Shown here: positions 7,393 to 13,709 of the stretch, piece by piece
Numbering within the stretch: position 1 is the first letter of the stretch
How the letters are laid out: every line of letters begins with the position of its first letter
DNA from: Treponema sp.
GTDB taxonomy: Bacteria; Spirochaetota; Spirochaetia; Treponematales; Breznakiellaceae
Length of the DNA: 13,748 nt
Assembly (NCBI GenBank): GCA_020216655.1
Contig: JAIWNU010000051.1
Span: forward strand, 1 to 13,748
Direction: 5' to 3'
The notes under the pieces: model-generated
Told to the model about the DNA's origin: nothing
Databases searched by the model: none
The model's input: only the letters and a program-made list of their open reading frames with translations
Program-made: the position numbers and the translations under genes

Positions 7393-8308
7393 TGGCAAGC
7401 CTCCTCACGAGGGGAGCTCCGTCGGTACGGGGGTCGGCAAATTTGAGCCGGTGACTGAGAACCAGGGGACCCAAGGCGATGATATCTTCGTCTACCACAT
7501 AATCGCGGCCTTTTATAAAGGCATAGGCTCGTACCGCCTTGAGCAAGTGCAGGGAAGAGCGGGGACTTGCGCCAAGCCGAATATCCGGGTGGTTGCGGCT
7601 TGCCCGGGCAAGATCCACAATGGCTTCTTTAAGTTCTGGATGACAGTACACCTGCTCAACTGCGGCCTTTGCTTCCGATAGGTCTGCTGCAGTCACAACC
7701 GGAGTGAGTCCTGCGAGTATCTTTTCTGAGGGGTCAAAATTAAGAATATCCAGTTCCGCTTCCTTATGGGGGTAACCTAAGGAAAGCCGCATCATGAAAC
7801 GATCGAGCTGAGCCGCGGGCAGGGGAAAGGTCCCTTCGCTTTCAACAGGATTTTGGGTTGCAATTACCATAAAAGGCGAGGGAACAGGCCGTGTTTCGGA
7901 GCCAACGGTGACCTGTTGTTCTGCCATGACTTCTAAAAGGGCTGACTGCACTTTAGGTGTAGTTCTGTTGATTTCGTCTGCCAGGATAAGGTTTGCGAAA
8001 ATTGGACCCGGGACAAAACGAAAGTTACGAAGGTCCGGATCAAACACGTCGACACCGGTAATGTCATAGGGTAAGAGGTCTGGGGTAAATTGAATTCGTT
8101 TAAAGGCAAGAGGGCGGCCTTTGTTATCTGCGATAAGATGGGAAAGGGTCTTGGCGACCGTGGTTTTTCCCAGCCCGGGGAGATCCTCCAGGAGCACATG
8201 GCCCCCTGCGAGCAGAACGGTGATAAGATATTCAAGGAATTCTTCCTTGCCCTTAATGACACTCGCGGCGCCTTCGAGAAGTGCTGAGGGTACCTTTGAT
8301 ATTTCCAT
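7352..8308 (-). CDS. moxR: MoxR family AAA+ ATPase
   Basis: A 318-residue cytoplasmic AAA+ ATPase of the MoxR group, whose members act as chaperones for vWA-type proteins. Walker A is LPGLGKTT (43-50, Lys48). Walker B is LILADEINR (107-115, Asp111-Glu112). The helix-2 insert region is VDVFDPDLRNFRFVPGPIF (86-104), sensor 1 is TQNP (151-154), and LDRF with Arg170 is the conserved arginine region. The length and motif order are normal for the family. It leads a three-gene overlapping cluster with the DUF58 and transglutaminase-TPR genes, a common arrangement. The ATG at 8308 has no good Shine-Dalgarno (upstream GGTAACATA). A candidate promoter with its -10 at 8318-8323 puts the transcription start almost at the ATG. 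The gene lies 34 bp after the oxidoreductase gene, so read-through from that operon is also possible. Confidence 0.93.
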   Translation of the reverse strand: MEISKVPSALLEGAASVIKGKEEFLEYLITVLLAGGHVLLEDLPGLGKTTVAKTLSHLIADNKGRPLAFKRIQFTPDLLPYDITGVDVFDPDLRNFRFVPGPIFANLILADEINRTTPKVQSALLEVMAEQQVTVGSETRPVPSPFMVIATQNPVESEGTFPLPAAQLDRFMMRLSLGYPHKEAELDILNFDPSEKILAGLTPVVTAADLSEAKAAVEQVYCHPELKEAIVDLARASRNHPDIRLGASPRSSLHLLKAVRAYAFIKGRDYVVDEDIIALGPLVLSHRLKFADPRTDGAPLVRRLAIEICQKHKLSLDR

Positions 8309-8311
8309 TAT

Positions 8312-8340
8312 GTTACCAGCATAGCATTACTGCTGGTCAC
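8312..8340 (-). promoter_or_regulatory. Inverted repeat before moxR
   Basis: ACCAGCA (8315-8321) and TGCTGGT (8331-8337) are a perfect 7-bp inverted repeat around 9 nt, extending by two more pairs after one mismatch. It fills most of the gap between the oxidoreductase stop and the moxR start and lies inside the spacer of the candidate moxR promoter, overlapping its -10. No T-run follows on either strand, so it is not a standard terminator. An operator, or in read-through RNA a hairpin covering the start region, fits better. Confidence 0.5.
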
Positions 8341-8346
8341 TTTCAA
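8318..8346 (-). promoter_or_regulatory. Candidate sigma-70 promoter for the moxR cluster
   Basis: On the minus strand TTGAAA (8341-8346, 5 of 6 to consensus, overlapping the upstream TGA stop) lies 17 bp from TATGCT (8318-8323, 4 of 6). The expected transcription start is near 8311, about 3 nt before the moxR ATG. This would give a leaderless or near-leaderless mRNA, consistent with the missing ribosome site. Confidence 0.45.
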
Positions 8347-9431
8347 TGTTGTGGTACTTCTAAAATGATTGGCCGGTGCTCCCGCCCTGATTGGTAGATT
8401 GCTTCGATAAGTGCTACGGTTTTTCTTCCCTCTTGCCCATCGACCAAGGGTTGCCTGTTTTCGACAATGGCATCGGCAAAGTCTTTGAATTGCAGGGCGT
8501 GAAAATAGGTGGTTGCATCGATCTGGTTAAATAGGGCTCGATCTTCAGCTTCCCATTGGGCATGCAATGCCTCTTCGCCTGGTACGGTCCATATGTCATT
8601 AATAGGCGGTTCAGTAATTTTTGACATACCTGCCACAAACATAGCCCCTCCGTCGGTTTGGACCCCTGCCGATGCACCGGAAGAGCCATGTATATGAACC
8701 TTGGCGTAAATGCCTGGTTTTTGGGAATTGCTTACCAATATGGTTGCCATGCCCCCTGAGGTAAATCGCAGCAGAGCTAGGGCGGTATCTTCTACTTCTA
8801 TATAGGGATGGTTGATGTTATCCCAATAGGCGAAGACTTCTGTGACAGGACCCATAAACCACTGGAGCAGGTCCAGCTGATGGGGTGCCTGATTTACGAG
8901 AACTCCGCCCCCTTCACCTGCCCAGCTTCCACGCCAAGGATCGCTTTTATAATAAGCCTCGTCCCGCCAGCCAAGCATGGTTACCTGGGCAATCATGGGC
9001 TTACCCAGTTTTCCTGTATCGATAGCTTCCCGGATCCGTCTTACCGCAGGATACCAGCGGCGCTGGCTGATAACACCCAATTTCTTCTTGTTTTTGGCAG
9101 CCGTATGAATAATCCGGTCACAGTCGTCTGTAAGGAGGGCCATTGGTTTTTCTATAATGACATGGGCTCCTGCTTCCAGTGCTTCTAAACTGTGTTCTGT
9201 ATGCTGTGGATGGGGAGATGCAACAACGACGGCGTCTATGTGTGCCTCTCGAATCATAGCTGAAATGTCATCATAGGACTCAATGCCATAGGTCTTTGCA
9301 AATTGTTCTCGTTTTTCCGGATTTCTTCCCCATACTGCGGCGAGTTCTATACCCGGAACTGAACGCAGGGCCTGTGCATGCAGGTGGGCTACCTTGCCGT
9401 AGGTTAAAATACCAAATCGTATCTTCTCCAT
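8343..9431 (-). CDS. Gfo/Idh/MocA family NAD(P)-dependent oxidoreductase
   Basis: A 362-residue cytoplasmic dehydrogenase of the glucose-fructose oxidoreductase / inositol dehydrogenase / MocA family, oxidising a sugar, cyclitol or derivative with NAD(P). The N-terminal Rossmann fold opens with IRFGILTYGKVAHLHAQAL (4-22), where Thr10 replaces the usual first Gly of GxGxxG. The family EKP motif is at 94-96 (IIEKPMALLTDD), and a conserved histidine/aspartate pair lies in the second domain (His184 and Asp187 in APHQLDLL). Many GWRDEAYY/DPWRGSW-type residues (154-170) are typical of the substrate pocket. The start is the ATG at 9431 with GGAG 7 nt upstream, 1 nt after the stop of the dehydrogenase gene. 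A longer reading from 9599 would overlap that gene by 167 bp with non-conserved sequence and is rejected. The exact substrate is unknown. Confidence 0.9.
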   Translation of the reverse strand: MEKIRFGILTYGKVAHLHAQALRSVPGIELAAVWGRNPEKREQFAKTYGIESYDDISAMIREAHIDAVVVASPHPQHTEHSLEALEAGAHVIIEKPMALLTDDCDRIIHTAAKNKKKLGVISQRRWYPAVRRIREAIDTGKLGKPMIAQVTMLGWRDEAYYKSDPWRGSWAGEGGGVLVNQAPHQLDLLQWFMGPVTEVFAYWDNINHPYIEVEDTALALLRFTSGGMATILVSNSQKPGIYAKVHIHGSSGASAGVQTDGGAMFVAGMSKITEPPINDIWTVPGEEALHAQWEAEDRALFNQIDATTYFHALQFKDFADAIVENRQPLVDGQEGRKTVALIEAIYQSGREHRPIILEVPQH

Positions 9432-9432
9432 T

Positions 9433-10464
9433 TTAAATCTCCAAAACGACCTTGAGGAGCCCAGGTTCACGGTTATAGAGCCGTTCAAACCAGGCTGCTC
9501 CTTCTTTAAGGGGTGCCACGGCACTGATAATCGGAGACAGGTCGATTTTTTTATCCGCCATAAGCTGTAATGCGAAGGGATATTCGCCTGCAATAGCACA
9601 GGAGCCTTGGAGATCTAACTGTCGGGTCACTACCGCCTGGAGGGGTAGGTTGATGAAGGGGCTTACGTTTCCCACCAGAGTCAGCCTGCCGCCTTTTCGG
9701 AGTCCTTCTATAGCAGTCCCTACAGTTTTTTCTGTTCCGACAACCTCAAATGCCTTGTCGGCGCCACGCCCTCTAGTGAACCCTCTTATTTGTTCTCCAA
9801 TGTTGCCGCTGGAAAGCAATACCCTGTCTGCTCCAAGCCCTTTGGCAAGTTCGAGACGCTTTTCATCAATATCGACTGCTATAATTGTACCGGAAGTGTG
9901 GAGCCGTAAAAGCTGCAATAGAATAAGACCGATAAGCCCGGTACCGACGATTAGGACCGAGTCTCCGGGAGAAAGCTGGGCAAGGCTGAGGGCATGGGCG
10001 GCTACTGCCACTGGTTCAGCCAGAGCTCCGTGAATAAAATCCACCTGTTCGGGTAATTTATAGAGGACCCGTTCGGGAACGACGATGTATTCGGCGAATG
10101 CCCCATCCTGCTTGTATTCCTGGCAGGATACACCGACTACCCTGCGGTTGTCACAGAGGTTTACCTCTCCGCGCTGGCAGTAAAAACACCGGCCGCAGGA
10201 AATGGTGGAATCAAAGGTAACCCGGTCGCCGGTTACACAGTCCTTCACCGCGGAGCCTACTGCTGCAATAACACCCGCCGCTTCGTGCCCCATGATAATC
10301 GGAGGGATCCGTCTGCCCGTGGAGCCGTCCATACCGTGGACATCGCTGCCGCAGATAGCGGCGGCCTTGAGCTGTATCAAAACCTGGTCGGGGGCAGAAA
10401 TAACCGGAACCGGTACATCAACATAACTAAAATGCTTAATCCCATCTAACATAAGGGCTTTCAT
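9433..10464 (-). CDS. Zinc-dependent alcohol/polyol dehydrogenase (MDR family)
   Basis: A 343-residue medium-chain dehydrogenase/reductase, oxidising a sugar alcohol or secondary alcohol with NAD. Catalytic zinc ligands are visible as Cys38 (ICGSD), His60-Glu61 (MGHEAAG) and Glu150 (ALAEPVAV). The structural zinc lobe is complete with Cys90, Cys93, Cys96 and Cys104. The Rossmann glycine motif is VGTGLIG (173-179), and Asp198 in AVDID ends the second strand, which favours NAD over NADP. Overall it resembles sorbitol/threonine dehydrogenase-like enzymes. The start ATG at 10464 has AGAGG upstream. The gene lies 17 bp after the RpiR-type regulator stop and 1 nt before the Gfo/Idh/MocA gene, so all three should be cotranscribed. 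The context (sugar regulator, ABC importer) suggests carbohydrate or polyol catabolism; the substrate is not determinable. Confidence 0.92.
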   Translation of the reverse strand: MKALMLDGIKHFSYVDVPVPVISAPDQVLIQLKAAAICGSDVHGMDGSTGRRIPPIIMGHEAAGVIAAVGSAVKDCVTGDRVTFDSTISCGRCFYCQRGEVNLCDNRRVVGVSCQEYKQDGAFAEYIVVPERVLYKLPEQVDFIHGALAEPVAVAAHALSLAQLSPGDSVLIVGTGLIGLILLQLLRLHTSGTIIAVDIDEKRLELAKGLGADRVLLSSGNIGEQIRGFTRGRGADKAFEVVGTEKTVGTAIEGLRKGGRLTLVGNVSPFINLPLQAVVTRQLDLQGSCAIAGEYPFALQLMADKKIDLSPIISAVAPLKEGAAWFERLYNREPGLLKVVLEI

Positions 10465-10481
10465 GATTTACCTCTCTGGTA

Positions 10482-11327
10482 TCAGATTCTGCGCTGGGCA
10501 ATAACGCTGCGCATCCGTTCAAGGTGGTCAAAACCGGACTGTCCCAACTGTTCCATAATAGATACATAAAGGCAGTCTATAAGGGCTAGTTGTACTATCC
10601 GGGCAGAGAACGCTTCGGACACAAAAGGCGATGCTTGTGCGTAGGCAAAGAGACTGTGGTTGGCTAGCTTTAAAAGAGGAGACCGGCGGGCATCGGTAAT
10701 AACGATGAGCTTGGCTCTCTGCTGTTTAATAGTTTCTGCCAAATGAAGTGCATCCCGGTTTACTCCTGTATGGGAAATAAGAAAGGCCGTGTCCTCCACT
10801 GATAGCTGGGAAGCCTGCATAAGCTGCATGTGAAAATCCATGGGAGCACAGCAGGAAAGGCCGGTTCGGACCAGTTTATGGTAGGCATCCAAAGCTACGA
10901 TAGATGAACCGCCAAGACCAAAGAAATAAAGGGTGCTGCTTTTTATGCAAAGTTGGGCAATATGCTGTATGAGTTCCGGATCGATATGTTTCAGGGTTTC
11001 TTCCATGGCGTTGATGTTTGTTCTGAAAACAAGAGAGACCGTAGATTCTAGGCCTCTATCTATTGTTGTTTCGTATACCCGTTGTTGGGGGCTTGCAATA
11101 TCGGTTGCCAGGGCAATCCGAAACTGCTGGTAACCAGCGTAACCTAATTTTTTTACAAAACGAAACAGGGTAGCTTCTGAAACCCCGATCTGTTCTGCCA
11201 GTTCTTCGATGGTTGGATGAACCGAGGATTGGGGGTGCTGCAAAATAAAGTCCGCAATCATTTGCTCCTTGGCGCTCAGTGTATGACGGACCTCGTGAAT
11301 CTTTAACATACAGCTTGAATTCGGCAT
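10482..11327 (-). CDS. MurR/RpiR family transcriptional regulator
   Basis: A 281-residue DNA-binding sugar sensor. An N-terminal HTH_6 domain spans about residues 7-80, with the recognition region GVSEATLFRFVKKLGYAGY (48-66). A C-terminal SIS domain spans about 115-255, with the sugar-phosphate-type loop YFFGLGGSS (134-142) and ISHTGVNRD (184-192, in place of the usual ISxSGxT). The length is normal for the family. It starts the dehydrogenase operon and faces the ABC importer genes, the usual place for a local regulator. The ATG at 11327 has no Shine-Dalgarno. A -10-like TATGAT lies at 11334-11339, so the mRNA may be leaderless. Met7 (ATG 11309) is an alternative start but also lacks a ribosome site. 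It probably binds the two A/T-rich 17-bp elements at 11342-11378, and would thereby regulate itself as well as the importer. Confidence 0.92.
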   Translation of the reverse strand: MPNSSCMLKIHEVRHTLSAKEQMIADFILQHPQSSVHPTIEELAEQIGVSEATLFRFVKKLGYAGYQQFRIALATDIASPQQRVYETTIDRGLESTVSLVFRTNINAMEETLKHIDPELIQHIAQLCIKSSTLYFFGLGGSSIVALDAYHKLVRTGLSCCAPMDFHMQLMQASQLSVEDTAFLISHTGVNRDALHLAETIKQQRAKLIVITDARRSPLLKLANHSLFAYAQASPFVSEAFSARIVQLALIDCLYVSIMEQLGQSGFDHLERMRSVIAQRRI

Positions 11328-11333
11328 GATATC

Positions 11334-11362
11334 ATCATAGCATGAAAAAATATTTCATACAA
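11334..11362 (-). promoter_or_regulatory. Candidate promoter of the RpiR-type regulator operon
   Basis: On the minus strand a -10 TATGAT (11334-11339, 5 of 6) and a poor -35 TTGTAT (11357-11362) are 17 bp apart. The start of transcription should fall close to 11327, the first base of the ATG. The 17-bp spacer is almost exactly occupied by the first palindromic element (11342-11358), which is what a self-repressing regulator would use. Confidence 0.5.
11342..11358. promoter_or_regulatory. Candidate RpiR operator, site 1
   Basis: ATGAAA-N5-TTTCAT, a perfect 6-bp inverted repeat spanning 17 bp. It lies within the -10/-35 spacer of the regulator promoter and about 70 bp upstream of the predicted importer transcription start. 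A palindrome with TGAAA/TTTCA arms is plausible for an RpiR-type dimer, but assignment rests on position and symmetry only. Confidence 0.55.
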
Positions 11363-11378
11363 TAAAAAAATATTTCAT
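11362..11378. promoter_or_regulatory. Candidate RpiR operator, site 2 (degenerate), or UP element
   Basis: ATAAAA-N5-TTTCAT repeats site 1 with one changed base in the outer arm (G to A), exactly 20 bp downstream, so the two sites share a helix face. It ends 7 bp before the importer -35 box. Its A-tract then T-tract layout, followed by ATAAAAC, also resembles the RNA-polymerase alpha-binding UP element; the two readings are not exclusive. Confidence 0.45.
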
Positions 11379-11385
11379 AAAACAA

Positions 11386-11414
11386 TTGACGGCATAAAAA
11401 AACAGGTTAATAAT
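11386..11414 (+). promoter_or_regulatory. Sigma-70 promoter of the sugar ABC importer operon
   Basis: TTGACG (11386-11391, 5 of 6) and AATAAT (11409-11414, 5 of 6) are separated by 17 bp. An overlapping TAATAA at 16 bp is an alternative -10. The transcription start should be near 11421, leaving a leader of about 26 nt that includes the AGGAGG at 11437-11442. Confidence 0.65.
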
Positions 11415-11446
11415 TAAATGAAGCTTAACTATTGAAAGGAGGCTTT

Positions 11447-12730
11447 ATGAAACGAAGACTTATCGTTGCTTTTTTAACGATTGCAGTCGTCTTTAGTGCC
11501 GCGGCTCAGACCAAATCAATCCGGGTCTTGCTGGCGAACCATCCCTATGCGGAGGTTCTCAAACCCCTCATCGCTGAATATGAAGCGAAAACCGGTGTAA
11601 AGGTAAATGTGGAAAGCTATGATGAAAACCAGCTGACCCAGAAACTGACCACCGAATTTGCCACAAAATCTTCTACGGTTGACGTATTTATGACCAGGCC
11701 TCTGCAGGAAGGAAAGCTTTTTTACCGCAATGGCTGGTATGAGAACCTAACCCCCTACATCAACAACAATAAAAAGACTCCCGCAACCTATAACTTCGCC
11801 GACTATTCTAAGAGCTCTGTCGACGCGGTAACCTATGCAAAGAATGTATACACGATTCCGCTGGTTACGGAATGGCAGGTTTTGTATTACCGGACAGACC
11901 TCTTTAAGCAGGCAGGTTTAAATCCGCCCACTACTTTTGATGAATTGGTTGCAGCGGCTAAGAAGCTGCATAATCCCGATAAAAATGTGTACGGAATTGT
12001 GTCCCGTGGACAGCGGGGGGCCGCAGTTACCCAATTCTCCACCTATCTGTACAATTATGGCGGAGATTTCCTAAAAGACGGAAAGGCTGTTGTGGATACC
12101 CCTGAAGCTATAGAGGCCTTTAAATTCTACGGAAAAATGCTTAAAGAATACGGTCCTCCGGGAGTTACCAACATGAGCTGGGCCCAGGGGCAGGCCTTGT
12201 TCCAGGCAGGACAGGTAGCTATGTGGACCGATGCAAGCGTTTTCCTGGGCAATCTTAAAGACCCCACCAAATCCCAGGTAGCGGACAAGGTCGGTGTGGC
12301 GCTCATGCCGGCAGGCCCCAAGGGTAATCGGCCTTATATTGTCGTATCCTGGGGTATGGCAGTTTCTAGGCAATCGAAAAACAAGGATCAGGCCTACGAT
12401 TTCCTCATGTGGGCCACCAGCAAGGAGCTGGCTATTAAAGCGATGATCGATAAGGGCATTACCATGGCCCGGAATTCGGTCTGGACCGATGCGAATATCC
12501 TTGCCAAGTTTGACCAGCAGCTTGCGACAACGGCGGTTAAAATGGGACCCATCGGTACGCCCTATGACCGGCCTCTGATGACGGCGGTTGGTGAAGCCCG
12601 CGATGCCATTGGAGACGTTATTGTACTGGCAATTGATACTGGAGGAACCGGTGATATCGCAGGTGCTGCAAAGGCCGCTGCAAAGAAGGTAAACGAACTG
12701 CTTGATGCGGCAGGCGAATTGGGCAAATAG
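11447..12730 (+). CDS. Sugar ABC transporter, extracellular solute-binding protein (family 1)
   Basis: A 427-residue exported binding protein for a carbohydrate importer. Residues 1-20 are a signal peptide (KRR n-region, hydrophobic core, SAAAQ). There is no lipobox Cys, so it is predicted to be a soluble periplasmic protein. The fold markers of family 1 binding proteins are in order: LIAEYEAKTGVKV (41-53), the VDVFM strand (78-82), YTIPLVTEWQVLYYRTDLF (135-153), PTTFDELVAAAKKL (161-174), WAQGQALFQAGQVAMW (245-260) and SWGMAVSRQSKN (301-312). Aromatic residues Trp143, Trp260 and Trp302 are candidates for sugar stacking. The start ATG at 11447 has an ideal AGGAGG; the in-frame TTG at 11432 lies before the ribosome site. 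It heads the importer operon, divergent from the RpiR-type regulator. The specific sugar is unknown. Confidence 0.93.
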   Translation: MKRRLIVAFLTIAVVFSAAAQTKSIRVLLANHPYAEVLKPLIAEYEAKTGVKVNVESYDENQLTQKLTTEFATKSSTVDVFMTRPLQEGKLFYRNGWYENLTPYINNNKKTPATYNFADYSKSSVDAVTYAKNVYTIPLVTEWQVLYYRTDLFKQAGLNPPTTFDELVAAAKKLHNPDKNVYGIVSRGQRGAAVTQFSTYLYNYGGDFLKDGKAVVDTPEAIEAFKFYGKMLKEYGPPGVTNMSWAQGQALFQAGQVAMWTDASVFLGNLKDPTKSQVADKVGVALMPAGPKGNRPYIVVSWGMAVSRQSKNKDQAYDFLMWATSKELAIKAMIDKGITMARNSVWTDANILAKFDQQLATTAVKMGPIGTPYDRPLMTAVGEARDAIGDVIVLAIDTGGTGDIAGAAKAAAKKVNELLDAAGELGK

Positions 12731-12768
12731 GCGGAGCCATTGCACCATTAAGAACAATAATTATGAAT

Positions 12769-12811
12769 GGGCTGTTCCATAGGTTTATCCAGTGGATCGG
12801 CCCTGTTTTTT
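12769..12811 (+). terminator. Terminator-like attenuator between binding-protein and permease genes
   Basis: GGGCTGTTCC (12769-12778) pairs with GGATCGGCCC (12794-12803) over 10 positions with one G-T pair and one T-T mismatch. The loop is 15 nt, and TG plus six T (12806-12811) follow. The permease ribosome site AGGAG begins at 12815. The imperfect stem and long loop suggest partial termination, which would make more binding protein than permease. The hairpin may also protect the upstream mRNA. Confidence 0.55.
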
Positions 12812-12824
12812 ACTAGGAGATACA

Positions 12825-13703
12825 ATGCTTGAGAGTTCCTTTGTTGACAGACATATAAAAGTACTTTTTCCGCTTCCGGCGGTACTCTTTGTTGCCCTTA
12901 TGATGGTTTTTCCTGTGTTCTATACTTTTACAATTAGTTTTTCCAATTGGAATCTGACCTCTGGTTTGCCGCCCCGATTTGTAGGATTTAAGACCTACCT
13001 TTCCATTTTACAGGAACCACGTTTTTGGGCAGCCCTGGGCAGAACCTTTTATTTTACTCTCCTCGCGGTCAGCATTGAGACAGTGCTCGGTATGATATGG
13101 GCACTCATTCTAAACAGGGAATTTGTGGGGAAAAACCTCGTTAAAATGAGCTTATTGCTCCCCATGGTGTCTACTCCGGTCGCCATTGGTATTGCTTGGA
13201 CTCTTTTTTATGAACCTACCATAGGGCTTGCAAACTGGGTGCTTAGATCGGCAGGACTTGCTCCCCTCAAATGGATTGCCGACAAACAGCTTGTCATTCC
13301 TTCTCTAGTAATAGTTGATATCTGGCAATGGACCCCCATGATGACCCTCATTATGCTTGCTGGTCTTGCGGGTCTTTCGGTCGAACCTTACGAATCAGCC
13401 CGGGTTGATGGGGCTAATGCCTGGCAAATATTTTGGCGGATTACTCTACCCATGGTATCTCCGGTTATTTTAACCGCCGTCGTACTTCGTTCTATCGATG
13501 CTCTAAAAACCTATGACATCATATATGCGATGACCAATGGTGGTCCCGGTTTTGCCTCCGAGACCTTGAATATATACGCCTATAATTTGTCCTTTAACTA
13601 TTTTAGGCTTGGCCATGCCTCGGTTGTACTGTTTTTCTTATTTATGGTGGTCATGATATTAAGCTATCTCGTGGCAAAACTAAGGCAAAAACTGGAGGCG
13701 TGA
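12825..13703 (+). CDS. Sugar ABC transporter permease, MalF/UgpA type
   Basis: A 292-residue inner-membrane subunit with six predicted helices (about 13-35, 73-94, 106-128, 157-179, 209-226 and 265-284). The cytoplasmic EAA loop that docks the ATPase is at about 187-210 (EPYESARVDGANAWQIFW, then RITLPM). The TNGGPGFASETLNIYAYNLSF segment (237-257) is typical of the first permease of family 1 sugar importers. The ATG at 12825 is preceded by AGGAG at 5 nt; an upstream in-frame GTG (12792) lies inside the attenuator hairpin and is rejected. It follows the binding protein gene by 94 bp. No ATP-binding subunit is seen in the window; it may lie further right or be a shared MsmK-type ATPase elsewhere. 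Confidence 0.93.
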   Translation: MLESSFVDRHIKVLFPLPAVLFVALMMVFPVFYTFTISFSNWNLTSGLPPRFVGFKTYLSILQEPRFWAALGRTFYFTLLAVSIETVLGMIWALILNREFVGKNLVKMSLLLPMVSTPVAIGIAWTLFYEPTIGLANWVLRSAGLAPLKWIADKQLVIPSLVIVDIWQWTPMMTLIMLAGLAGLSVEPYESARVDGANAWQIFWRITLPMVSPVILTAVVLRSIDALKTYDIIYAMTNGGPGFASETLNIYAYNLSFNYFRLGHASVVLFFLFMVVMILSYLVAKLRQKLEA

Positions 13704-13709
13704 AAGCAT

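Noticed and set aside
8312..8340. Intrinsic terminator between the oxidoreductase and moxR genes
   Set aside because: The stem is only 7 bp perfect and no T-run follows on the minus strand; operator or translational hairpin is more likely.
8808..9188. Plus-strand open frame of 126 codons within the Gfo/Idh/MocA gene
   Set aside because: It lies wholly antisense to a well-conserved oxidoreductase and shows no domain or convincing ribosome site.
9432..9599. N-terminal extension of the Gfo/Idh/MocA protein
   Set aside because: The added 56 residues overlap the dehydrogenase gene, show no family similarity, and would skip the well-placed GGAG before the ATG at 9431.
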